Origin: CAYFVR01 sp046541515
GTDB taxonomy: Bacteria; Desulfobacterota; Desulfobacteria; Desulfobacterales; Desulfococcaceae
Direction of reading: 5' to 3'
Assembly (NCBI GenBank): GCA_046541515.1
Contig: JBKHDD010000038.1
Span: forward strand, 1 to 31,481
Length of the DNA stretch: 31,481 bases
In this document: piece by piece, positions 8,531 through 14,755 of the stretch
Position numbering within the stretch: position 1 is the stretch's first letter
Layout: each line of letters starts with the position of its first letter
Notes under the pieces: model-generated
The model's input: only the letters and a program-made list of their open reading frames with translations
Databases searched by the model: none
Told to the model about the DNA's origin: nothing
Position numbers and translations under genes: made by a program

Positions 8531-9583
8531 TCAGGCCTTTCGGTTTTCGGGTCTCAGGGCGCGAACGGCCGCGCCGGCCCGCCACATTTCGGAATCGTGA
8601 ATCTCCTTCAGCTCGGCGTTCAGCTTTTCCCGATAATCCGGCTTGCTGTTCACGTCGAGCACCCGGCGGGTTTCCGCTCCGGACTTGACCGCCTCGTACA
8701 GATCCTCGAAGACCGGCGCCACGGCCTCGCGGAATTTGGGCGCCCAGTCCAGCGCGCCGCGCTGGGCGGTGGTGCTGCAATTGGCGAACATCCAGTCCAT
8801 GCCGTTCATGGCCACCAGCCGGATGAGGCTTTGGGTCAGCTCCTCCACCGTCTCGTTGAACGCCTCGGAGGGGCTGTGGCCGTGCTTCCGCAGGATGTTG
8901 TACTGGGCCTCCATGGTCCCGGCCAGGCAGCCCATGAGCACGCCGCGCTCGCCGGTGAGATCGGAGAAGACCTCTTTTTCGAAGGTGGTCTCGAAGAGAT
9001 AGCCCGAACCGATGGCGATGCCCAGGGCCAGGCAGCGCTCCCGGGCCCGGCCGGTGAAGTCTTGGTGAATGGCGAAGCTGGAGTTGATGCCGGATCCGTC
9101 CAGGAAATTGGAGCGAACGGTGGTTCCCGAGCCCTTGGGCGCGGCCAGGATCACGTCCACGTTCTCCGGCGGCACGATGCCGGTCTGTTCCCGATAGACG
9201 ATGCCGAAGCCGTGGGAGAAATAGAGGGCGTCGCCTTCGTTCAGGCATTCCTTGATTTTCGGCCACATGGCCACCTGGCCGGCGTCGGAGAGCAGATACT
9301 GGATCACGGTGGCGCGACGGGCAGCCTCCTCGACGGGGAAGAGGGTCTCGCCGGGAACGAAGCCGTCGGCCACGGCCTTCTCCCAGGTCGCGCCGCCCTC
9401 GCGCTGGCCCACGACGACCTTCACGCCGTTGTCCCGCATGTTCAGGGCCTGTCCGGGACCCTGGACGCCGTAGCCGAGAACGGCGATGGTCTCGTTCGCC
9501 AGCACCTCCCGGGCCCGGTCCAGGGGAAATTCCTCGGAGGTGACCACCTCCTCCAGGGTACCGCCGAAATCGATCTTTGCCAT
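8531..9583 (-). CDS. ilvC: ketol-acid reductoisomerase (fungal/Bacteroidetes-like form)
   Basis: IlvC isomerises and reduces acetolactate or acetohydroxybutyrate to the dihydroxy acid, with NAD(P)H and Mg2+. The 350-residue protein has the Rossmann motif GYGVQGPGQALNMRDNG at about 37-53 and a KARI C-terminal domain with EVFSDLTGERGVLMG, then HSPSEAFNETVEELTQS. Several blocks resemble the yeast Ilv5 and Bacteroides type more than the usual proteobacterial one: APKGSGTTVR (the common form is APKGPGH-type), GINSSFAIHQDFTGRA, CSTTAQRGALDW and a C-terminus ending in ALRPEN. This family placement is from memory of those sequences. AAAAGGAG lies a few bases before the ATG. The gap to ilvN is 72 nt. 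Confidence 0.96.
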   Translation of the reverse strand: MAKIDFGGTLEEVVTSEEFPLDRAREVLANETIAVLGYGVQGPGQALNMRDNGVKVVVGQREGGATWEKAVADGFVPGETLFPVEEAARRATVIQYLLSDAGQVAMWPKIKECLNEGDALYFSHGFGIVYREQTGIVPPENVDVILAAPKGSGTTVRSNFLDGSGINSSFAIHQDFTGRARERCLALGIAIGSGYLFETTFEKEVFSDLTGERGVLMGCLAGTMEAQYNILRKHGHSPSEAFNETVEELTQSLIRLVAMNGMDWMFANCSTTAQRGALDWAPKFREAVAPVFEDLYEAVKSGAETRRVLDVNSKPDYREKLNAELKEIHDSEMWRAGAAVRALRPENRKA

Positions 9584-9655
9584 GGTTCTTGCTCCTTTTG
9601 GGTTCGAAATCGTATCCGTTGAGAATGAGATTGCGGGGCCGGGGAATTTTGGGGG

Positions 9656-10144
9656 TTATCGGCTTTCCCGGAAGAGCGCGATGGCCCCGGTGCGGGCGAT
9701 TTCCTTGATGCCCAGGGGACGCAGCATGGTCAGAAAGGCTTCGATCTTGCCCTCGTCCCCGGTCACCTCCGCGGTAAAGTGCTCCGGGCTCACGTCCACC
9801 ACTTTCCCCCGGAAAATGTCCACGATCCGCAGACACTCGGCCCGGTGGTCGGCCCGGGCCGTCACCTTGACCAGAACCATTTCCCGATGCACGTACTTGG
9901 AACCGGTCAGTTCGTGAACCTTGATGACGTTGATCAGCTTGTTGAGCTGCTTCTTGATCTGCTCCACCAGGGCCTGTTGGCCCTGGGTGACGATGGTGAG
10001 CCGCGAGACGTTGGGGTCCAGGGTCTCGGCGACGCAGAGGCTTTCGATATTGTATCCCCGACCCGAAAACAGGCCGGCGATCCGGGAGAGCACCCCGGGC
10101 TGGTTGTCCACGAGAATCGACAGGACATGTTTTTCATCGTTCAT
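9656..10144 (-). CDS. ilvN: acetolactate synthase small (regulatory) subunit
   Basis: This 162-residue regulatory subunit of acetohydroxyacid synthase activates the catalytic subunit and mediates valine feedback. The N-terminal ACT domain is clear (HVLSILVDNQPGVLSRIAGL, then FSGRGYNIESLCVAETLD at about 6-43), with the Gly and Asn residues that form the valine site. The second half (about 80-160) is the ALS_ss C-terminal domain (REMVLVKVTA, then MLRPLGIKEIARTGAIAL). Length and sequence fit the IlvH/IlvN-like single-ACT form. It begins 25 nt after ilvB, so the two subunits are co-transcribed in the expected order. The symbol ilvH would be equally valid. Confidence 0.96.
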   Translation of the reverse strand: MNDEKHVLSILVDNQPGVLSRIAGLFSGRGYNIESLCVAETLDPNVSRLTIVTQGQQALVEQIKKQLNKLINVIKVHELTGSKYVHREMVLVKVTARADHRAECLRIVDIFRGKVVDVSPEHFTAEVTGDEGKIEAFLTMLRPLGIKEIARTGAIALFRESR

Positions 10145-10169
10145 GATGGGTTCTCCGCCCTCCTTTGCG

Positions 10170-11861
10170 TCAGACCAGCAGCATTTCGGTGATGGGCGCC
10201 CCGGCGGGCACCATGGGATACACGCACTCCTCCTTGGCCACGGCGAAGTCCAGAATCGCCGGCCGCGGATCGGCCAGCCCCTGGGCCAGCACGTCGGCCA
10301 CCTGTCCCGGCTCGGTGGCCCGGAGTCCCAACGCGCCGAAGGCCTCGGCCAGCTTCACGAAATCCGGGGCGCATTCCATGCCGGTGCAGGCGTATCGCTT
10401 GTCGTAGAACAGCTCCTGCCACTGGCGGACCATCCCCAGGTAGCCGTTGTTGAGGATGACCACTTTCACCGGCAGGCAGTACTGCATCGCCGTGGCCATT
10501 TCCTGGATGTTCATCTGGATGGAGCCGTCCCCGGCCACGTCGATGACGGTGCGGTCCGGCTGGGCCACCTGCGCCCCAATGGCGGCCGGGAGACCGAAGC
10601 CCATCACGCCGAGGCCGCCGGAGGTGATGAAATGGCCCGGTCGGTCGAAATGATAGAATTGGGCCGCCCACATCTGGTTCTGGCCCACCTCGGTGGTGAT
10701 GATCGCCTCTCCGTTGGTCAGGCGAAACAGCTCCTCGATGACGTACTGGGGCTTGATGATCTTGGCGTCCTGTTCGTAGGCCATCCGGGCCTTGTTTTTC
10801 CACTCTTCGATCTGGTCGAACCATTTCGCCCGTTCGGCGCCCAGATCCCCCAGGTCGGCCTCGGCCAACAGCCGATTGAGCTGCTCCAGGGTCAGCTTGC
10901 AGTCCCCCACCACCGGGGTGGTCACCGGGATGTTTTTCCGGATGGAGGTCGGGTCGATGTCGATGTGGACGATTTTGGCCTGGCTGGCGAAGGCGTCGGT
11001 TTTGCCGGTGACCCGGTCGTCGAAGCGAACCCCCACGGCGATGAGCAGGTCGCAGGCCGCCGTGGACATGTTGGATCGATAGGTGCCGTGCATGCCGATC
11101 ATGCCCAGCCACAACGGGTCCGACGCCGGAAACGCGCCCAGGCCCATGAGCGAGGTGGTGACCGGGATTTGGGCCTTGCGGGCCAGGTCGGTCAACTCTC
11201 CGTGGGCCTTGGAGAGAATCACGCCGCCCCCGGCGAAAATCATGGGCCGCTTGGATTCCCGGATCAGGTCCACCACCTTGTGGAGCTGTTTCATGTTGGG
11301 ATTGTAGGTGGGGTTGTAGGCGCGCATTTTCGGCGCCCCGTTCCCCGGCGTGAATTCGGCGGTCCCGTTGACCACGTCCTTGGGCAGGTCCACCAGCACG
11401 GGGCCCGGTCGGCCGGACCGGGCGATGTGAAAGGCTTCCCGCACGACCTTGGAAAGCTCCCGGGTGTCGGTGACCAGATAATTGTGCTTGGTGCACGGCC
11501 GGGTGATGCCGACGATGTCCACCTCTTGAAAGGCGTCGTTGCCGATGAGGGCCGTGGGCACCTGGCCGGTGATGATCACCATGGGGATGGAATCCATGTA
11601 GGCCGAGGCGATGCCGGTGACGGTGTTGGTGGCCCCCGGACCCGAGGTGACCAGGCAGACGCCGACCTTTCCGGATGCACGGGCGTAGCCGTCCGCGGCG
11701 TGGACCGCTCCCTGTTCATGGCGAACCAGGAAGTGGCGAATGTCGGTTTTGACCAGTTCGTCGTAAATGTCGATCACGGCCCCTCCGGGATACCCGAAGA
11801 TGGTGTCGACGCCTTCTTCCTTGAGCACGTTCATCAGAATTTGCGCGCCGGTGGACTTCAT
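10170..11861 (-). CDS. ilvB: acetolactate synthase large (catalytic) subunit
   Basis: This is the catalytic subunit of acetohydroxyacid synthase (563 residues), a ThDP/FAD/Mg2+ enzyme. It condenses pyruvate with pyruvate (to valine and leucine) or with 2-ketobutyrate (to isoleucine). The three domains are in order: the ThDP PYR domain with catalytic Glu49 in RHEQGAVHAADGYARASG, a central FAD-associated domain with GVRFDDRVTGK, and the ThDP PP domain with the GDGSIQMN...NNGYLGMVRQWQ metal/diphosphate motif. The ATG at 11861 follows AAGGAAGA at a spacing of about 8 nt. A much longer open frame continues upstream antisense-like through ilvD; it is not coding. The gap to ilvD is 68 nt. Confidence 0.97.
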   Translation of the reverse strand: MKSTGAQILMNVLKEEGVDTIFGYPGGAVIDIYDELVKTDIRHFLVRHEQGAVHAADGYARASGKVGVCLVTSGPGATNTVTGIASAYMDSIPMVIITGQVPTALIGNDAFQEVDIVGITRPCTKHNYLVTDTRELSKVVREAFHIARSGRPGPVLVDLPKDVVNGTAEFTPGNGAPKMRAYNPTYNPNMKQLHKVVDLIRESKRPMIFAGGGVILSKAHGELTDLARKAQIPVTTSLMGLGAFPASDPLWLGMIGMHGTYRSNMSTAACDLLIAVGVRFDDRVTGKTDAFASQAKIVHIDIDPTSIRKNIPVTTPVVGDCKLTLEQLNRLLAEADLGDLGAERAKWFDQIEEWKNKARMAYEQDAKIIKPQYVIEELFRLTNGEAIITTEVGQNQMWAAQFYHFDRPGHFITSGGLGVMGFGLPAAIGAQVAQPDRTVIDVAGDGSIQMNIQEMATAMQYCLPVKVVILNNGYLGMVRQWQELFYDKRYACTGMECAPDFVKLAEAFGALGLRATEPGQVADVLAQGLADPRPAILDFAVAKEECVYPMVPAGAPITEMLLV

Positions 11862-11929
11862 GGTTCCGTCTTCCTTATGGCTTGCTTGTGGGTTTTGCCG
11901 ATTTGCGGGATGGATGGGCGGTTTTTCCC

Positions 11930-13594
11930 CTAACGGACCACGGCCCCCCGACTGGCCGAGGCCACGCTTTTGGCGTAGCGGGCCATGTACCCGCGGGTGA
12001 TGCGGGGTTCCGGCGGCGTCCACTGGGCCAGCCGCCGGGCGATTTCGTCCTCCGAGACCCGGAGGTGGATGGCTTTGCCGGGGATGTCGATGGCGATGGC
12101 GTCGCCCTCGCGAATCGCGGCGATGGGGCCGCCCGCGGCCGCCTCCGGGGAGATGTGGCCAATGGCCGCGCCCCGGGTGCCGCCGGAGAACCGGCCGTCG
12201 GTGATCAGCGCCACCTGGGCGTCCAGCCCCATGCCGGCGATGGCCGAGGTGGGCTGCAGCATCTCCCGCATTCCCGGTCCGCCCCGGGGGCCTTCGCAAC
12301 GGATGACCACCACGTCCCCCGCCTGGATTTTTCCGTCCATGATGGCGGCCGAGGCGTCCTCTTCGCACTCGAAGACCCGCGCCGGCCCCTCGTGGCGGAG
12401 CATTTCTTCGCGAACCGCCGACTGCTTGACCACGCAGCCCTCGGGGGCCAAGTTGCCGAAGAGCACGGCCAGGCCGCCTTGCCGGTGATACGGACGGTCC
12501 AGCGGTCGGATCACCTCGGGGTCCAGCACCTCGGCGGCCTGAATGTTTTCCCCAACCGTTTTCCCGGTCACGGTGATGCAGTTTTCGTTGATCAATCCGC
12601 CCCCCGCCAGGGTCTTCATGACCGCCCCGATCCCGCCGGCCCGGTTCAGGTCCTCGATGTGGTCTTTTCCGCCGGGGCTCAGGGAACAGAGATGGGGCGC
12701 CTTGGCGCTGATCTCGTTGATCAATTCCAGGCCGATTTCGACGCCGGCCTCCTCGGCGATGGCCATGAGGTGGAGCACGGTGTTGGTGGAGCAGCCCAGG
12801 GCCATGTCCACCGCCAGGCTGTTGCGAAAAGCTTCTTCGGTGAGGATCTGGCGGGCGGTGATTCCCCGGCGGAACAGTTCCATGATCGCCAGCCCCGCCT
12901 GCTTGGCCAGCCGATCCCGGGCCGACATCACCGCCGGGATGGTGCCGTTGCCGGGCAGGCCCAGCCCCACCGCCTCGGCGAGGCAGTTCATGGAGTTGGC
13001 GGTGAACATGCCGGAGCAGGAGCCGCAGGTGGGGCAGGCGGCGTCTTCGATTTCCGTCAGTTCCGACTCGGACATGCGCCCGGCCTTGACCGCGCCCACC
13101 GACTCGAACACGGTGATCAGGTCGACTTTCCGGTCCTCCCGGGGATGACGGCCGGCCAGCATGGGGCCGCCGCTGACCACCACCGCGGGCAGGTCCAGCC
13201 GGGCCGCGGCCATCAGCATGCCCGGGACGATTTTGTCGCAATTGGGCGTCAGCACCAGCGCGTCCAGGGCGTGGGCCGTGGCCATGACCTCCACCGAATC
13301 GGCAATCAGCTCCCGGCTGCCCAGGGAGTATTTCATGCCGACGTGGTTCATGGAGATGCCGTCGCAAACGCCGATAACGCCGAATTCCACCGGCGTGCCG
13401 CCGCCCATGTAGACGCCGGCTTTCACGCCCTCCACGATCCGATTCAGGTGGACGTGGCCCGGAACCAGGGTGTTGTGGGAATTGGCGATGCCGACGAGGG
13501 GACGGCGGATTTCGTCGTCGGTGTAGCCCATGGCCTTGAAAAGTGCTCGATGGGGGGCCCGTTCCAGACCTTTTTTGGCGCTGTCGCTTTTCAT
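11930..13594 (-). CDS. ilvD: dihydroxy-acid dehydratase
   Basis: IlvD dehydrates dihydroxyisovalerate and dihydroxymethylvalerate to the keto acids, the last shared step before transamination. The 554-residue protein has the IlvD/Edd signature NCDKIVPGM (Cys119) and ACPTCGSCSGMFTANSMNCL (Cys187, 190, 193). Near position 40 it reads ANSHNTLVPGHVHL, without the Cys that ligates the cluster in [2Fe-2S] forms. I therefore infer an oxygen-labile [4Fe-4S] form, as in E. coli, which suits an anaerobe. The start at 13594 follows AGGAG; an ATG at 13633 would lie within the attenuator region. It is the first structural gene after the leader and attenuator. Confidence 0.96.
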   Translation of the reverse strand: MKSDSAKKGLERAPHRALFKAMGYTDDEIRRPLVGIANSHNTLVPGHVHLNRIVEGVKAGVYMGGGTPVEFGVIGVCDGISMNHVGMKYSLGSRELIADSVEVMATAHALDALVLTPNCDKIVPGMLMAAARLDLPAVVVSGGPMLAGRHPREDRKVDLITVFESVGAVKAGRMSESELTEIEDAACPTCGSCSGMFTANSMNCLAEAVGLGLPGNGTIPAVMSARDRLAKQAGLAIMELFRRGITARQILTEEAFRNSLAVDMALGCSTNTVLHLMAIAEEAGVEIGLELINEISAKAPHLCSLSPGGKDHIEDLNRAGGIGAVMKTLAGGGLINENCITVTGKTVGENIQAAEVLDPEVIRPLDRPYHRQGGLAVLFGNLAPEGCVVKQSAVREEMLRHEGPARVFECEEDASAAIMDGKIQAGDVVVIRCEGPRGGPGMREMLQPTSAIAGMGLDAQVALITDGRFSGGTRGAAIGHISPEAAAGGPIAAIREGDAIAIDIPGKAIHLRVSEDEIARRLAQWTPPEPRITRGYMARYAKSVASASRGAVVR

Positions 13595-13634
13595 GGGGCG
13601 GCTCCTGGGAATGTTCAATTTGGATGAAAACAAG

Positions 13635-13675
13635 AAAAAAAAACCGTCATCAGCGTCGGCGGCTGATAACGGTTT
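13635..13675 (-). terminator. ilv attenuator terminator (region 3:4)
   Basis: On the minus strand a 14-bp stem (arms at 13662-13675 and 13641-13654, with one G-U pair) closes a 7-nt loop. It ends in nine U (13635-13643). It sits between the leader peptide stop and the ilvD ribosome site. The upstream arm (13658-13672) can instead pair with 13705-13719, the overlap with the end of the leader peptide: 15 nt with one mismatch and one G-U pair. That is the antiterminator. Confidence 0.9.
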
Positions 13676-13699
13676 CGGTTCGATGGGGTGTCGCCTTTT

Positions 13700-13792
13700 T
13701 CAGGCCATTATCATCCGCCTTCCTTTTTTTACCGGGAGGAGCCCGATAATAAGGACGAGAAGAAGTACGACGATAATGCGTACGTTTGACAA
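13700..13792 (-). CDS. ilvL: ilv operon leader peptide (attenuator)
   Basis: This is a 30-residue leader peptide with a TTG start. Its core RIIVVLLLVLIIGLLPV has 14 of 17 residues Ile, Val or Leu, the hallmark of branched-chain attenuators. AGGAA (complement of 13801-13805) lies 8 nt before the TTG. The peptide ends at TGA 13700-13702, 24 nt before the terminator stem. Region 1 (13769-13778, over the first Ile-Ile-Val codons) can pair with region 2 (13707-13716), and region 2 can pair with region 3 (13658-13672). A ribosome stalled for charged Ile, Val or Leu tRNA would mask region 1, allow 2:3 pairing and prevent termination. The symbol is given by analogy of role, not by homology. The peptide itself has no other expected function. 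Confidence 0.82.
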   Translation of the reverse strand: MSNVRIIVVLLLVLIIGLLPVKKGRRMIMA

Positions 13793-13837
13793 AAGGCGAT
13801 TTCCTGAATTTGGATGATTCGTTGGAATGAAGGCGAT

Positions 13838-13866
13838 AGGTAACAGCCTCGTCGCCGCTTTGTCAA
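13838..13866 (-). promoter_or_regulatory. putative sigma-70 promoter of the ilv operon
   Basis: A perfect -35 TTGACA on the minus strand (complement of 13861-13866) is followed after 17 nt by a weak -10, TTACCT (13838-13843). The start of transcription would be near 13830, about 40 nt before the leader peptide, which is a normal distance for an attenuated operon. The poor -10 match limits confidence. Confidence 0.5.
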
Positions 13867-13924
13867 CGGTTTTCTTCGCGAAGAAAAAAAATCGCGGGCC
13901 TGACTTTTTCGCTCCCGTGGTTCG

Positions 13925-13955
13925 TGCAGATTGAACATTCAATGTTCAATCTGCA
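13925..13955. promoter_or_regulatory. 31-bp perfect palindrome, possible operator
   Basis: The arms 13925-13939 and 13941-13955 are perfectly complementary around a single C at 13940, with the core GAACATTCAATGTTC. It is AT-richer than its surroundings. It lies upstream of the ilv promoter and overlaps the ribosome-site area of the decayed ATPase gene that starts at 13965. No T run follows on either strand, so it is more likely a binding site for a dimeric regulator than a terminator. Confidence 0.5.
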
Positions 13956-13964
13956 AGGATTGCC

Positions 13965-14700
13965 ATGATTCCCCGTAAAATCGAGTCCAAAATCCCTGAA
14001 TCGGCCGAGCGTTATCCGGTGGCCACCCTCGCCGGCACCGCCAGTCCGGGAAGACGACCCTGGTTCGGGCGATGTTTCCCGATGTTCCCTGCGCGTCGCC
14101 GGAAGACCCCGAATACCGGACCTTCGCGGCGGTTTCTGGAAGATTTCGGAGAGCGGGCGAGGGTGACCTGGAAGCGTTTCAGCGGTTCATGGGACTCTGC
14201 GTCGGCGCCGGGTTGGACAACTTCCGAACCTTGGCGGGTTGGCCCCGGACCGCGGCATCTCGCACAGGGTCGCCCGTCGCTGGCTGTCGGTGCCGGAGGC
14301 GTCCTTGGTCGCGCTTCGGCTTCAGCCCCATTTTCGAAATTTCGGCAAACGGCCGGCGAAGAGCCCCAAGCTGTATTTCCTGGATACCGGTCTCCTCTGC
14401 CAGCTGCCGCGGATTCGGGAGGCCGAGGACCTGGCCATCCATGCTTCCCGAGGCGGGATTTTCGAAAGCTTCGTGGCGGCGGAGCTTTACAAACGGGCCA
14501 TGGGCGCCGGCGCCGTTCCAGATCTTTATTTTTGGCGGGATTCGGCGGGAAACGAGGTGGACTTGGTTCTGGACCGGGGGACCCGCCCGATTCCCGCGGA
14601 AATGAAATCCGGGAAGACCGTTTCGGCGGATTTTTTCAAGGGGCTGGAGCTATGGCGCAGGCTGACGGAAGAGGATTTCGGGCCGGCCGCCCTGGCCTAG
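13965..14700 (+). pseudogene. decayed DUF4143-type AAA ATPase
   Basis: This is the remnant of an ATPase of the AAA_14/DUF4143 family, commonly about 380-400 residues, often mobile and of unclear role. Pieces of one protein lie in different frames. The N-terminus IPRKIESKIPESAERYPVATL is at 13965. A Walker A piece with SGKTTLVRAMFPDVP sits in another frame near 14050-14085, then ASPEDPEYRTFA. The C-terminal DUF4143 half follows from about 14239: LYFLDTGLLCQLPRIRE, GGIFESFVAAELYK, and the nuclease-like DLYFWRDSAGNEVDLVLDRG. The middle, including the Walker B and sensor region, appears deleted, since only about 60 codons separate the two conserved halves. At least two frameshifts are needed to join the parts. 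It could not make an active ATPase. Confidence 0.8.
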
Positions 14701-14755
14701 GGGGCGACCGGTCTCGCCGGCGGCGCGGTTTCCACGTTTATGGGCGGCATGGTTT

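Noticed and set aside
6710..9622. Very long open frames opposite cimA and ilvC (also opposite secD, topA, ilvD and rng)
   Set aside because: They are antisense shadows caused by strong GC bias at third positions. They lack ribosome sites and family motifs, while the opposite strand carries clear enzymes.
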